Shown: positions 1 through 9,794, counted from the stretch's first letter. The stretch is DNA of 64,000 nt from Rhizobium viscosum (GCF_014873945.1 NZ_JADBEC010000001.1:2523501-2587500), one strand, 5' to 3'. Notes: generated by a model from the letters alone, not told the origin. Program-made: numbers and translations.

Positions 1-908
1 AAGGGTTTAGTGATGCGCGGATGCTCGGCGACGCGGGAAACCTTCATGTCGAAGGCGAATTCGGTTTCGGCCTCGCCGAAATAACCGCCGGAGATCGGGG
101 CGGCATTGCTGAAATGCGGTGTGGCGGCGAGCGGAATGTGGCTTTCGCCGGTCAGCAAGCCAGAGGTCGGATCGAGACCGACCCAACCGGCGCCGGGCAG
201 GTAGACTTCCGCCCAGGCATGCAGATCAGTGAAATCCACCTCGGTACCCGAGGGGCCATCAAGCGCCTTCAGGTCTGGCGCCAACTGGATGAGATAGCCG
301 GAGACGAAGCGGGCGGCGAGGCCGAGATGGCGCAGAATTTGCACGAGCAGCCAGCTCGTGTCGCGGCAGGAGCCCTTGGCGGTTTCCAGCGTCTCCTCCG
401 GCGTCTGGACGCCGGCTTCCATGCGGATGACATAACCGATCTGCCGCTGCAGACGGGCATTGAGACCGACGATCATGTCCACCGTCGGCTGATCGGGGGA
501 CCAGTCGAGCGTCGGCAGCAGCGCCTTCAGGCGCGGGCCGGCCGGCTCCGGCATCATGTAGATCGAGAGATCTTCACGGAGGGATTCCGGGTAGTTGAAG
601 GGCCACTTCGTCGCTTCCTCCTCGACGAAGAAGTCAAAGGGATTGTAGACCGTCATGTCGGCAACGAGATCGACCTCGATCTTGAATTCGGTCACCGGCT
701 CGGGAAAGACGAAGCGGGCGAGATAATTGCCGTACGGGTCCTGCTGCAGGTTCACGAAGTGGTTGGATGGCGTGACCTTCAAAGAATGGCTCAAGACCCG
801 CGTCTTCGAATGCGAGGCCGGCTTCAGGCGGATGATCTGTGGGCCGAGACGGACCGGTTTGTCATATTGATAATGGGTCAGATGATAGATGCTGGCTTTG
901 ATCGACAT
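1..908 (-). CDS. Transglutaminase-like family protein, N-terminal part (3' end off window)
   Basis: This is an open minus-strand frame that starts with ATG at 908 and runs off the left edge with about 302 residues visible. It has a bacterial transglutaminase N-terminal beta-domain (about residues 1-90). A papain-like core follows, with Cys in the GSCRDTSW motif (about 181), His in DLHAWAEVYLPG (about 230) and Asp in GLDPT (about 246), so the C-H-D triad is complete. Rhizobial proteins with this N-terminus are usually about 1,100 aa with a C-terminal DUF2126 region, which is an inference because that part lies outside the window. The family is annotated as transglutaminase or cysteine protease; the substrate is unknown. 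Confidence 0.9.
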   Translation of the reverse strand, partial: MSIKASIYHLTHYQYDKPVRLGPQIIRLKPASHSKTRVLSHSLKVTPSNHFVNLQQDPYGNYLARFVFPEPVTEFKIEVDLVADMTVYNPFDFFVEEEATKWPFNYPESLREDLSIYMMPEPAGPRLKALLPTLDWSPDQPTVDMIVGLNARLQRQIGYVIRMEAGVQTPEETLETAKGSCRDTSWLLVQILRHLGLAARFVSGYLIQLAPDLKALDGPSGTEVDFTDLHAWAEVYLPGAGWVGLDPTSGLLTGESHIPLAATPHFSNAAPISGGYFGEAETEFAFDMKVSRVAEHPRITKP

Positions 909-1016
909 ATTGCTCTTTTTGTCCGCGTGCCGTTGATCGGCTTAGCTGTTCCCAAAGTCAGTGTGTGCAATGCAGCGAAAGAATGCAAGGCGGAAAGGTT
1001 GACGCGGTGACGGCTT

Positions 1017-2399
1017 TCAGGCGGCCCTGTTGAACGTCACTGATGCCTTTAGACCCTTACCGCCACGGCCCGGAATGAGGACAAGCCTCGCATTGAAAAG
1101 ATTGGCAATTTCCTCGACGATCGGCAGGCCGAGGCCGGCGCCGGGCGCACCGGAATCATTACCGCGGGAGAAACGCTTTCTGACGGCTTCGAGCTTTTCG
1201 GGTGGAATGCCCGGGCCACTATCCTCGACTTCCAGGCGCACCGTTTCGGCATCTTCAAGGATACGCACGGTTACTTCTGCGCCCCTACCGGCATAGGCGA
1301 TGGCATTGCCCGCGAGATTGCGCAGCATTTCGCCGATCAGCAGCGGTTCGGCGCGGATCATGGCAGCGCCTTCGCCCTCGAAGCCGAGATCGATGCCGGC
1401 TTCGGCAGCACGCGGGATCTGCTCGCCGGTAATCTCCTGGGCTATGGCGGTGAGGTCGATGGCCGAGACCGTCAGTGCTTCCTTGGCGGTCGCGGCATCG
1501 ATCTTGGCCATCAGCAGAAGCTGGGCTAGGATGCGCTCGGCATGGGCGACGGCCTGATCGCCTTTGATGGCGGCATGCTGCGCTTCATCCAGAGAGCCGG
1601 CGCGGGCGGAGAGGGCGAGCTGGGTGCGGATGATGGCAAGCGGGGTGCGGAGCTGATGGCTGGCATTGCCGGTGAAATTGCGTAGCGCATCAAGGGCCGA
1701 TTGCAGGCGCACCATGAAGGAGTTGACGGTATCGACAAGCGGCTGCACCTCGCTCGGCACGGATTGTTCGATGGGGTGCAGGTCGTCGGGGCTGCGCTCG
1801 CCGATGGCATCGCCGAGCTTGTAGAGTGGCCGCAGCGCCACCGTCACGGAGATCCAGACGATGACGGCAGCACCGGTAATCATTACCGCGAGGCGCAAGG
1901 CGGAGCGGACGAGGATCGCTTGAGCGAGCTGACGGCGGGCGATGGTCGTTTCGGCAACGGTAACGACGAACGGCACGGAGCGGATGCCGGTCGAGGCGGA
2001 GCGTCCCAAGGTCGCGACACGGATCGGCTCGCCACGGAAGATGTCGTCGGCGAAGGCAGCGGTATCGCCTTGCGTTTCCTTTAATACCGGAAGCGCCTGA
2101 TAGCCGGTAATGAACGTGCCGGGCGGGCCGTCGACACGGTAGAAGACGCGGTCCTGTGCCGCCGAGGTCAGCATTTCCAGCGCGACATAGGGAATATCAA
2201 CCTCGAGCGTGCCGTCTTCGGCGACGACGACGCGTTCGGCAATCGCCAGTGCCGAGCCGGCGAGCACGCGGTCGGAAACGATATTCGAGGTCTGCACGGC
2301 CTCGCGCCAGGTATCGGCAAGCGCCAGCGTGCCGATGACGGCGGTCGAGACAAGCAGCCAGAAAAGCAGCCGGCGCCGGAGCGAATAGGCAGCTGTCAT
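1017..2399 (-). CDS. Sensor histidine kinase, TctE-like
   Basis: A 460-aa membrane histidine kinase. A first transmembrane helix (about 10-28) and a second (about 165-190) flank a periplasmic sensor domain of the kind seen in TctE-type kinases (2CSK_N). The phospho-acceptor His248 sits in SHQLRTP. It is followed by an HATPase domain with an N-box near GNAIAYAG and G-boxes DSGPGIPP and GAGLGLPI. The ATG at 2399 overlaps the stop of the upstream response regulator gene in an ATGA, so the two are translationally coupled. The frame stays open upstream to 3221, but that part lies inside the regulator gene in another frame and is not coding. Nearby binding-protein and tctCBA genes make a carboxylate signal plausible (inference). 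Confidence 0.93.
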   Translation of the reverse strand: MTAAYSLRRRLLFWLLVSTAVIGTLALADTWREAVQTSNIVSDRVLAGSALAIAERVVVAEDGTLEVDIPYVALEMLTSAAQDRVFYRVDGPPGTFITGYQALPVLKETQGDTAAFADDIFRGEPIRVATLGRSASTGIRSVPFVVTVAETTIARRQLAQAILVRSALRLAVMITGAAVIVWISVTVALRPLYKLGDAIGERSPDDLHPIEQSVPSEVQPLVDTVNSFMVRLQSALDALRNFTGNASHQLRTPLAIIRTQLALSARAGSLDEAQHAAIKGDQAVAHAERILAQLLLMAKIDAATAKEALTVSAIDLTAIAQEITGEQIPRAAEAGIDLGFEGEGAAMIRAEPLLIGEMLRNLAGNAIAYAGRGAEVTVRILEDAETVRLEVEDSGPGIPPEKLEAVRKRFSRGNDSGAPGAGLGLPIVEEIANLFNARLVLIPGRGGKGLKASVTFNRAA

Positions 2400-3073
2400 G
2401 AGGCCTCGGGCAGCTTGTCGAGATAATAGCCGATGCCGCGGGCGGTCTTGACCGTCAGGCCATGTGGCGAAAGCCTCTTCCTGAGGCGGCTGACATATTG
2501 CTCGATGGCGTTGGAGGAAATGTCGTCGTCGAAAGCGGTCAGCGACTGCATGATCGCTTCCTTGGCGACGACCTTGCCGGCACGCATGAAGAGGATTTCG
2601 AGCAGGCCGAGTTCGCGGGCGGGAATATCGAGCGGCGTGGCACCGGCCGAAAAGGCGCGAGAATTGAGGTCGAGCGAGATTGATCCGAAGCTGACGGTCG
2701 AGGAGTGCAATCCCGCCTGGCGGCGAAGAAGCACGCGGACGCGCGCCTCGAATTCGGCAATGTCGAAGGGCTTGATGAGATAGTCGTCGGCGCCGAGATC
2801 CAGCCCCTTCACGCGTTCTTCCGGCGAGCCGCGGGCCGTCAGGATGAGCACGGCCGCGCGGCTGCCGCGGGCGCGCATGGCACGCAGCACATCGAGCCCG
2901 TCCATTTCCGGCAGGTTCAGATCGAGGATGACGAGATCGAAATTCTCTGCCGCGATCACGGCATTGGCCGAAGCTCCGTCGTGGACGACATCCACCGCAT
3001 GGCCGGTACCGCGCAAGATCGCCGACAGGCCGTCGGCCAGCGCGATATTGTCTTCGGTAAGCAGGATGCGCAA
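2396..3073 (-). CDS. Response regulator, OmpR/TctD family
   Basis: A 225-aa two-domain transcription factor. The receiver domain (1-115) has the acidic pair ED near residues 7-8, phospho-acceptor Asp51 in VILDLNLPEMDG, and the conserved Lys in DYLIKPFD. The C-terminal winged helix (about 125-220) contains the OmpR-type stretch ending VSRLRKRL and VKTARGIGYYL. It is the first gene of a two-gene operon, and its TGA overlaps the ATG of the kinase at 2396-2399. The target genes are not proven. The divergently oriented binding-protein gene and tctCBA at 6.5-9.5 kb are the best candidates because TctD-type regulators commonly control neighbouring uptake systems. Confidence 0.93.
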   Translation of the reverse strand: MRILLTEDNIALADGLSAILRGTGHAVDVVHDGASANAVIAAENFDLVILDLNLPEMDGLDVLRAMRARGSRAAVLILTARGSPEERVKGLDLGADDYLIKPFDIAEFEARVRVLLRRQAGLHSSTVSFGSISLDLNSRAFSAGATPLDIPARELGLLEILFMRAGKVVAKEAIMQSLTAFDDDISSNAIEQYVSRLRKRLSPHGLTVKTARGIGYYLDKLPEAS

Positions 3074-3322
3074 CGGATGTTTCCCCTGAATTTTTCGGAG
3101 AGTTTATCAGGGATGGCGGCCCGATGTCACAGCGATTCTGGGAATTGGTGAATGGAGGGTGGCAGGGCGAAATTCGCTCCCTCGGCGCCATTCGGACGAG
3201 GGGAGTGGTGGCCCCGCGCATGTTGTGGGGCCGACCGCCACGACGCCAGGGGCCAGTTCGATCCGCGCCGAGATGCCGATGGCGGGGCGCGGTCCATCAT
3301 GATAACGGGAAGGGGAAGCTAG

Positions 3323-3850
3323 ATGGAGGCTTTGCAGATGGGGAACCTGTCGGTCGCACTTGCGGAAAGCCCTGAAGAGATCAATGCCGTTCGGCATCTC
3401 AGTCGCGCCTTCCGACGATGGCTTTATGACAACTATCCGGACGAGCGGGCACAGATAGAACTTTACTACAATCCGGAAAAATTCGAGGCGATGCTCGCCG
3501 ATTTGCCGAAGATCCACGCAAGACCACAAGGGGCAATGTTCCTGGCGCGGCTGGATGGAGAGATTGTCGGTTGCGTGATGCAGCACGAGATCGCGCCGGG
3601 CATATCGGAGATGAAGCGGCTCTTCGTTTCCGATGCAGCACGCGGAAGCGGCGCGGCGCAGGCACTCTGCGAAGCGTCCCTCGCACAGGCCAAGAAGGAT
3701 GGCTACCGGATGATGCGGCTCGATACCGGCCATCGGCAGGTCGCTGCGCAGAAGCTATACCGTCGCCTGGGTTTTCGCGAGCGAGATGCCTACTACGATA
3801 TCCCTGATGATCTGAAGCCGATCCTGATGTTCTTCGAGCGCGAGCTTTGA
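3323..3850 (+). CDS. GNAT family N-acetyltransferase
   Basis: A 175-aa acetyltransferase. The acetyl-CoA binding segment is visible as MKRLFVSDAARGSGAAQAL (about residues 98-116), the R/Q-x-x-G-x-G/A motif A of GNAT enzymes. Motif B-like LYRRLGFRE lies near the C-terminus. The ATG at 3323 has a good ribosome-binding site (GGAAGGGGA at 3308-3316); a second ATG at 3338 is possible. The substrate cannot be read from the sequence. It sits between the two-component pair and a binding-protein gene on the opposite strand from the former, and may share transcription with the latter. Confidence 0.88.
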   Translation: MEALQMGNLSVALAESPEEINAVRHLSRAFRRWLYDNYPDERAQIELYYNPEKFEAMLADLPKIHARPQGAMFLARLDGEIVGCVMQHEIAPGISEMKRLFVSDAARGSGAAQALCEASLAQAKKDGYRMMRLDTGHRQVAAQKLYRRLGFRERDAYYDIPDDLKPILMFFEREL

Positions 3851-3918
3851 GGTCCAACTATGGCCACTACTGGAAGCCGACCCTTGTCTGGCCTGTATGG
3901 CTCAGGCATTCTTGCGCG

Positions 3919-4983
3919 ATGAGGAGCCTTTTCATTCTGTTTCTATGTCTGGTGCCCGGTCTTGCGGCCGCGGATCAGGTCTTCTATCCGGCGAAGTCGG
4001 GCAATACCGATGCGCCGGTGCTGACAGTCTATTCCTCGCTCGACGAACCCTTGGCGCAGCCGATGATCGGTGGCTTCCAGGAAGCCAATCCCGATGTGGC
4101 AGTCAAATACGAGGACATGCTGACGGGGGATATTTACGACCGCATTGTCAAGGAGACGGATGCCGGTCACAAAACGGCGGACTTCGCCTTCTCCTCTGCG
4201 ATGGACCTTCAGGTGAAGCTTTCGAACGACGGCTACGCGCAGGTGAGCAACCTGCCGATGAGCGCCCAGTGGCCGAAATGGGCGAACTGGCGCAACACCG
4301 CCTATGCGCTGACCTTCGAACCGGCCGTCTTCGTCTATCACAAGCCGAGCTTTGTTCATGAACCGGTGCCGAGCTCGCGGGCGGAATTCGTCGATTACCT
4401 GAAGCGTAAGGGCAACGAGGTCTACGGGCGGATCGGGACCTATGACATCGAACGCTCCGGTGTGGGCTTTTTGTTCATGGCCCGCGATCAGGAACAGTTC
4501 GGCGATATCTGGTCAGTGATCGGGGCGATGGGTGCCGCCGGCGTGAAACTCTATTCCACGAGTTCGGCGATCCTCGAGCGGGTGGCCGACGGGCGCTTCG
4601 TGCTTGGCTACAATATCCTCGGCTCCTATGCGGCCGATTGGGCCTCGCGTCATCCTGACGTCGGGATCGTGCTGCCGAAGGACTATACAGTCGTGATGTC
4701 GCGCATCGGCCTGGTGCCGCAGGCTGCCGCCGAGCCGGAACTCGGGCGGCGCTACCTCGCTTTCTTCATGTCGAAGGAGGGCCAGACGATCATGGCCCGC
4801 GAATTACAGATCCCGGCCGTCAGCCCGGAAGTGGCAGGTGAGAATACCGCCAATACATTGCAGGAACTGCTCGGCGCACAGTTGCGTCCGGTGCCGGTCA
4901 GCCCGGGTCTCATGGTCTATCTCGACCAGGTGAAACGCGCGCGGCTGATTGCGCACTGGAACGAGGTGCTGCGGACGCAGTAA
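3919..4983 (+). CDS. Periplasmic substrate-binding protein (iron/AfuA-like ABC type)
   Basis: A 354-aa secreted binding protein. The chosen ATG at 3919 gives a clean signal peptide (residues 1-18, cleavage after LAAA). The upstream in-frame extension to 3847 overlaps the acetyltransferase stop and lacks signal-peptide character. The mature part is a type 2 periplasmic binding fold like Fe(III)-binding AfuA/FbpA proteins, with VLTVYSSLDEPLAQPM at the N-terminus. No permease or ATPase gene follows, so it is an orphan component. Proteins of this kind often sit beside TctDE-like kinases and may act as ligand sensors rather than transport components. That role is an inference. Confidence 0.85.
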   Translation: MRSLFILFLCLVPGLAAADQVFYPAKSGNTDAPVLTVYSSLDEPLAQPMIGGFQEANPDVAVKYEDMLTGDIYDRIVKETDAGHKTADFAFSSAMDLQVKLSNDGYAQVSNLPMSAQWPKWANWRNTAYALTFEPAVFVYHKPSFVHEPVPSSRAEFVDYLKRKGNEVYGRIGTYDIERSGVGFLFMARDQEQFGDIWSVIGAMGAAGVKLYSTSSAILERVADGRFVLGYNILGSYAADWASRHPDVGIVLPKDYTVVMSRIGLVPQAAAEPELGRRYLAFFMSKEGQTIMARELQIPAVSPEVAGENTANTLQELLGAQLRPVPVSPGLMVYLDQVKRARLIAHWNEVLRTQ

Positions 4984-5102
4984 AACCTCGCTCGCCAATG
5001 CCGCAGTTCAGCGGCGAATTCCAAGTCGAAAAGCATAAAGGGCGAGGTCTACCTCTGGTGAACCCCCGCCCTTCCGCATCGATCCCGCGACAGCAGCTGC
5101 AA

Positions 5103-5936
5103 TCAGCCTTTGTGGATCACCACTTCCAGATATTCAGCCGGCACGACCATCGTGCCATCCTTGGCGCGGTTGAAGCTGGCGATGAGCGCAAAGAAATCCT
5201 CCTCAAGGGCTACCTTGCCCGGCTGTGGCAGAGCTTCGAAGGCCTTGTGGACAGGGCCGTACCAGGTGCGGAACACTTCCAGCCAATGGGCGGGTGAGCG
5301 GTAGCGGAAATTATACATGCGCGGCGTTGCCTCGATGCTGGCCTGGGCGCCGAACATTTCTTCCAGCCTTGCCTTCGTGCCCCAAAGCGCCGGCGACCTG
5401 ACGCCTGGCATAGGCGGGATATGCTTGCCTATCGTCTTGAAGACCTGGCCGATGAAGCTCTCCGGGGTCCAGTTGGCCATGCCGATACGCCCGCCCGGCC
5501 GGCAGACGCGCAGCATTTCCTTTGCCGCCTTGTCCTGATCCGGCGTGAACATGACGCCGAAGGTGGAGATGACGACATCGAAGCTCGCATCCTTGAAGGG
5601 CAAGGCTTCCGCGTCGGCCTGCTGGAACTCCACCGCTAAACCGTTTGCCATCGCCCGCTCGCGCCCGCGCTCCAGAAGTTCCGGCACGTAATCGGTCGAG
5701 GTCACCTCAGCCCAGCGTCTGGCGGCGGCAAGCGTGGCATTGCCGTTGCCGGCGGCGATATCGAGAACCTTTTCGCCGGACCTCAGATCCAAGGCTTCGC
5801 AAAGGTTTTCGCCGACGATCTGCAGCCGGGCGCCGATGACGGAATAATCGCCCGATGCCCAGGCCACTTGTTGACGCGACTTCAGCGCGGCGAGATCCGG
5901 TGCGGGCTGAGCCGTGGCATCTCCTGTGGTTTGCAT
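5103..5936 (-). CDS. Class I SAM-dependent methyltransferase
   Basis: A 277-aa methyltransferase of the UbiE/Methyltransf_11 type. Motif I is VLDIAAGNGNATL (SAM binding), followed by an acidic post-I region. LPFKDASFDVVISTFGVMF is the motif II/III region. The ATG at 5936 was preferred over an upstream in-frame ATG at 5972 because GAGGGGAGA lies about 7 bases before it. The acceptor substrate is unknown. It is transcribed away from tctC, with a 529-bp non-coding gap between their starts. Confidence 0.9.
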   Translation of the reverse strand: MQTTGDATAQPAPDLAALKSRQQVAWASGDYSVIGARLQIVGENLCEALDLRSGEKVLDIAAGNGNATLAAARRWAEVTSTDYVPELLERGRERAMANGLAVEFQQADAEALPFKDASFDVVISTFGVMFTPDQDKAAKEMLRVCRPGGRIGMANWTPESFIGQVFKTIGKHIPPMPGVRSPALWGTKARLEEMFGAQASIEATPRMYNFRYRSPAHWLEVFRTWYGPVHKAFEALPQPGKVALEEDFFALIASFNRAKDGTMVVPAEYLEVVIHKG

Positions 5937-6465
5937 GGCATGTCTCCCCTCATGTCGGCGAGGATGGGCCATTGCCGCGATCGCTCGCCGGTTTCGCCTA
6001 ATTCAGGTTTGAGCGAAGCGTTCGACCGGCTTCTTGAAGTGTCTCAGGTCGGCTCGCAGGCGGATCGCACCTCGGGATGGCAATCGGCCTAGGTGTTCAG
6101 TCCGCCATTTGCCATCGGATCGCCCTCCGCACCGAAGTATCCGTCATGTCCTTACCGGCGTCCAGTACGGACAATGTATTAGTCATGTACCCGCCTTGGT
6201 GCTGCCGCAGCCGCCTTTCGCGGGGCAGGTAGCCGAATTGCGGCAAAAAAGTGTCCTGCTGCACTGGATATCCGGTCAATGTCAGCTAAATGACAGCTTC
6301 ATATGATGGCTTGGGCTACTTCTTCTCCGTGGAGGCGGAGAGTTGAAGAATTCCGGGAGGACTTCCGCTCGCTATCAGGACAATTGCGTCCACCGATCGG
6401 TGATCTCTCCTCATTTTCAAAAATAGCACTGGCGGTTCGCTCAGCCGCAGCACGGAGGACACATC
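5937..6465. other. Intergenic region between methyltransferase and tctC
   Basis: This 529-bp region separates two divergent genes and contains no convincing gene. It holds the tctC ribosome-binding site GGAGG (about 6454-6458). A direct repeat, GTCAGCT at 6281-6287 and GACAGCT at 6292-6298, has an 11-bp period that suits an OmpR-family dimer. Short open frames here lack ribosome-binding sites and family-like composition. Confidence 0.6.
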
Positions 6466-7410
6466 GTGAAGCATACTTTCATCGCAACCCTTTTGGCAGC
6501 AGCTATCGCACTGCCGGCCTACGCGGCCGATTACACCATCATCGCCCCGGCAGCGCCGGGCGGCGGCTGGGACCAGACAGCCCGCTCGCTGCAGACGGTG
6601 CTGCAGCACGAAGGCATCTCCAAGAGCGTTCAGGTTCAGAACGTACCGGGTGCTGGCGGCTCTATCGGCCTTGCCCAGTTCAGCAGCCAGAGCGCCGGCA
6701 ATCCGAACGCTCTCATCGTCGGCGGCTACGTCATGGTGGGTGCACTGCTGACCAACAAGTCGGTCGTCACGCTGAAGGACGTTACCCCGATCGCCCGCCT
6801 GACCGGCGAGTACGAAGCCATCGTCGTTCCGACCGCGTCCGACATCAAGACGCTCGCCGATCTCGTCACTAAGCTGAAGGCTGATCCCGGCGCCGTTTCC
6901 TGGGGCGGCGGTTCTGCCGGCGGCACGGACCACATTACGGTCGGTCTGATCGCCAAGGCTTCCGGCGTCGATCCGACCAAGATCAACTATGTTGCCTTCT
7001 CGGGCGGCGGCGAAGCACTTGCTGCTATCCTCGGCGGCCAGGTCACGGCCGGCATTTCGAGCTACAGCGAGTTCGAATCGCAGGTCAAAGCCGGTACGCT
7101 GCGTCTACTCGGTGTTTCCAGCGATGCCCGCATCGCCGGCGTCGACGCGCCGACCTTCAAGGAAGCCGGCACCGACGTTTCCATCCAGAACTGGCGCATG
7201 GTCGCTGCCGCTCCCGGCCTGACCGATGAAGAAGTCGCCTCGATCGCATCCGACTTCGACAAGCTGCACAAGTCTGCCGCCTGGCAGGAAACCCTGAAGA
7301 CCAAGGGCTGGGCCGACACCTACCTCGCAGGTGACGAGTTCAAGGCACAGCTCGAAAAGGATGTCTCGGCTACCGAAGGCATTCTCAAAGATATCGGTCT
7401 CGTTCAATGA
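6466..7410 (+). CDS. tctC: TctC: tripartite tricarboxylate transporter substrate-binding protein
   Basis: A 314-aa periplasmic receptor of the tripartite tricarboxylate transporter (TTT) family. It starts at GTG 6466, nine bases after a GGAGG site. The signal peptide is residues 1-20 (ALPAYA cleavage). The mature protein has the Bug-type opening DYTIIAPAAPGGGWDQTAR and the glycine-rich VPGAGGSIGLAQF that forms part of the carboxylate pocket in this family. The stop overlaps the tctB start (ATGA at 7407-7410). With TctB and TctA it forms a secondary importer for di- or tricarboxylates; the exact substrate is not predictable. Confidence 0.95.
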   Translation: MKHTFIATLLAAAIALPAYAADYTIIAPAAPGGGWDQTARSLQTVLQHEGISKSVQVQNVPGAGGSIGLAQFSSQSAGNPNALIVGGYVMVGALLTNKSVVTLKDVTPIARLTGEYEAIVVPTASDIKTLADLVTKLKADPGAVSWGGGSAGGTDHITVGLIAKASGVDPTKINYVAFSGGGEALAAILGGQVTAGISSYSEFESQVKAGTLRLLGVSSDARIAGVDAPTFKEAGTDVSIQNWRMVAAAPGLTDEEVASIASDFDKLHKSAAWQETLKTKGWADTYLAGDEFKAQLEKDVSATEGILKDIGLVQ

Positions 7411-7898
7411 GCGAGGCCGATACCTCATCGGCAACGAAGCGCCGCCCAGATTGGGCGGCTCTAGTCATTGCCGTCTTCCTCATCGCCGTCGCTGCCGTGG
7501 TGTTCTGGGACGCCTCGCATCTGAAGACGATTGCGCAATATGACCGCATTGGTCCGTCGACGGTGCCACGGGTCGTTGCTCTCGGCCTCTTCTGTCTTGG
7601 CATCTGGACGGTGATCGAAGCCTGGCGCGGCGATTTTCCGGAACGCGAACATCAGGAGGTGGCTCCGGTCATCTGGATTGTCGCGGGCCTTGCCGGGCAA
7701 ATGCTGCTTCTGCGCATTGCTGGCTTCTCGATTGCCACCGGTGTGCTCTTTGCGCTGACCGCGCGCGGTTTCGGCAAGCGCCAGATCTGGTTCTCGCTGC
7801 CGATCGGCATCATCATGAGCTTCATTGTCTGGACGATCTTCTCGCAGCTTCTGCAGCTTTCGCTGCCGGCTGGCCCGCTCGAACACCTGTTCTTCTGA
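7407..7898 (+). CDS. tctB: TctB: small membrane subunit of the TTT transporter
   Basis: A 163-aa protein with about four hydrophobic segments (residues about 12-30, 45-65, 80-115 and 125-150), typical of the poorly conserved TctB subunit. Its ATG overlaps the tctC stop, indicating translational coupling. It lies between the receptor and the large permease subunit in the standard C-B-A order. Function is assigned from size, topology and context. Confidence 0.92.
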   Translation: MSEADTSSATKRRPDWAALVIAVFLIAVAAVVFWDASHLKTIAQYDRIGPSTVPRVVALGLFCLGIWTVIEAWRGDFPEREHQEVAPVIWIVAGLAGQMLLLRIAGFSIATGVLFALTARGFGKRQIWFSLPIGIIMSFIVWTIFSQLLQLSLPAGPLEHLFF

Positions 7899-7990
7899 GA
7901 GCGCTTGCCTCGCGCCGGGCGCTCTCAGTTCTCTAGCTTTTGCGCGGACGGTCCTGCGCCCCTTCAGGAGCCGCCGCTTGGGACAAAACC

Positions 7991-9508
7991 ATGAGCACAT
8001 TCGAATTCCTCTGGCAGGGCATTCTGGTTGCTGCGCAGCCGATCAACCTGCTTTATGCCCTCATCGGCGTGACCCTCGGCACCGCCGTCGGCGTGCTGCC
8101 TGGCATCGGCCCGGCGCTGACTGTCGCGCTGCTCCTGCCTGCCACCTACAAGCTCGATCCGGGCGGCTCGCTCATCATGTTCGCCGGTATCTATTATGGC
8201 GGCATGTATGGCGGCTCGACTACGTCGATCCTCCTGAACACGCCGGGTGAAAGCTCGTCGATCGTCACGGCGCTCGAGGGCAACAAGATGGCGCGGGCAG
8301 GGCGTGGCGGCCCGGCGCTGGCGACAGCGGCCATCGGCTCCTTCGTCGCCGGTCTCATTGCCACGCTCGGACTTGCCTTCGTCGCGCCCTATATCGTGAA
8401 GCTCGCCCTGGTCTTCGGCCCACGCGAATATTTCGCGCTGATGGTGCTCGCTTTCGTTACCGTTTCCTCAGCCTTCGGGGATTCGGCGCTGCGCGGTCTC
8501 ACCTCGCTCTTTATCGGCTTTGCCCTCGCTATGGTCGGCATCGACCAGCAGACGGGCCAGGCGCGCCTTTCCTTCGGCATTCCGGACCTGCTTGATGGTA
8601 TCGAGGTGACGACGCTTGCCGTGGCGATGTTCGCGATCGGAGAGACGCTTTATATCGCCGCTCAGGGCAACCGCGGTGAGGACAAGGTGGAAGCGGTGCG
8701 TGGCTCGCTTTGGATGAACGCCCAGGACTGGGCACGTTCCTGGAAGCCATGGCTGCGTGGCACGATCATCGGCTTCCCGATCGGTGCCATGCCGGCCGGT
8801 GGCGCGGAAATCGGCACATTCCTCTCCTACGCTACGGAAAAGCGCCTCTCGAAGAACCCCGAGGAATTCGGACAAGGCGCTATCGAAGGCGTCGCCGGCC
8901 CTGAAGCCGCCAACAATGCATCGGCCGCCGGCACGCTGGTGCCACTGCTGACGCTCGGCCTGCCGACGTCTGCGACGGCGGCAATCATGCTCGCCGGCTT
9001 CCAGCAATACGGCCTGCAGCCGGGTCCGCTGCTGTTTGCAACCAATCCGCAGCTCGTTTGGGGTCTCATCGCCAGCCTGCTTATCGCCAATGCGATGCTT
9101 CTGGTGCTGAACCTGCCGATGATCGGCCTCTGGGTTCGCCTGCTGACGGTTCCAAAGCCGTGGCTCTATGCCGGCATCCTGCTGTTTGCCACGCTCGGTA
9201 CGATCGGCGCCAATCCGTCGGTTTTCGAGCTTGGCATGCTGCTCGCTTTCGGCCTGCTCGGTTATGTTATGCGGATCTTTGGCTATCCGATCGCACCTGC
9301 AGTCGTTGGCCTCATCCTCGGGCCGTTGGCCGAACAGCAGCTTCGCCGTGCCTTGTCGATAAGCCAGGGCGACGTGACGACGCTCGTCATGTCACCGATC
9401 GCCTGCGGCCTGCTGATCGTCGCGGCGGCCGCCTTCCTCATTCCGCTGATCCTGAGATTGCGTGGCCGCGGCCAGGTCCTGTCTCAGCTGGCGGCAAATG
9501 AAGACTAA
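7991..9508 (+). CDS. tctA: TctA: large permease subunit of the TTT transporter
   Basis: A 505-aa inner-membrane protein with about 11-12 hydrophobic helices. It shows the conserved TctA motifs [17 protein letters not shown] near the N-terminus and [19 protein letters not shown] (about residues 58-76). A second half-repeat contains [17 protein letters not shown] 7991 was chosen because the in-frame extension to 7940 is not hydrophobic and is not TctA-like. It is the last gene of tctCBA and is followed 30 bp later by a strong intrinsic terminator. Confidence 0.95.
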   Translation: MSTFEFLWQGILVAAQPINLLYALIGVTLGTAVGVLPGIGPALTVALLLPATYKLDPGGSLIMFAGIYYGGMYGGSTTSILLNTPGESSSIVTALEGNKMARAGRGGPALATAAIGSFVAGLIATLGLAFVAPYIVKLALVFGPREYFALMVLAFVTVSSAFGDSALRGLTSLFIGFALAMVGIDQQTGQARLSFGIPDLLDGIEVTTLAVAMFAIGETLYIAAQGNRGEDKVEAVRGSLWMNAQDWARSWKPWLRGTIIGFPIGAMPAGGAEIGTFLSYATEKRLSKNPEEFGQGAIEGVAGPEAANNASAAGTLVPLLTLGLPTSATAAIMLAGFQQYGLQPGPLLFATNPQLVWGLIASLLIANAMLLVLNLPMIGLWVRLLTVPKPWLYAGILLFATLGTIGANPSVFELGMLLAFGLLGYVMRIFGYPIAPAVVGLILGPLAEQQLRRALSISQGDVTTLVMSPIACGLLIVAAAAFLIPLILRLRGRGQVLSQLAANED

Positions 9509-9537
9509 AACAAAAAGACGATCCTGACCCCCAATTC

Positions 9538-9570
9538 AGGCCGGCCGTGGCGACACGGCCGGCCTTTTCT
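9538..9570 (+). terminator. Intrinsic terminator of tctCBA
   Basis: A perfect 12-bp stem (AGGCCGGCCGTG at 9538-9549 with its complement at 9554-9565) closes a GCGA tetraloop and is followed by a T-rich run, 30 bp after the tctA stop. Confidence 0.93.
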
Positions 9571-9794
9571 TTGGCATTTGTCATTTTCGTATTCGAGACT
9601 GAACGGCGGTCTTTTCAGGCTATTGAATTTAAATGTTAAAATTCGACATTCTGCGGTTTCCCTCAAGCGATTTTCTTTCGCCGGCAAAAGAAATATGCGC
9701 TTTTTGCATAGCTGCGGTGATTTCCTGCGCGTTGTAGGTGCATGTAGATTTTCCCATCTAGGAGGGGTCAATCAAAGAGCGAGAGGAAAAGAAG

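Noticed and set aside
21..1010. Plus-strand open frame at the left edge
   Set aside because: The minus strand has a transglutaminase domain with a complete Cys-His-Asp triad; the plus frame is its shadow.
1017..3221. A single 734-codon frame that would fuse the histidine kinase to an upstream extension
   Set aside because: The extension overlaps the response regulator gene in another frame. The ATGA overlap and the transmembrane start at 2399 show two separate genes.
6097..6279. A 60-codon minus-strand frame in the tctC upstream region
   Set aside because: No ribosome-binding site, no recognisable composition, and it overlaps probable promoter sequence.
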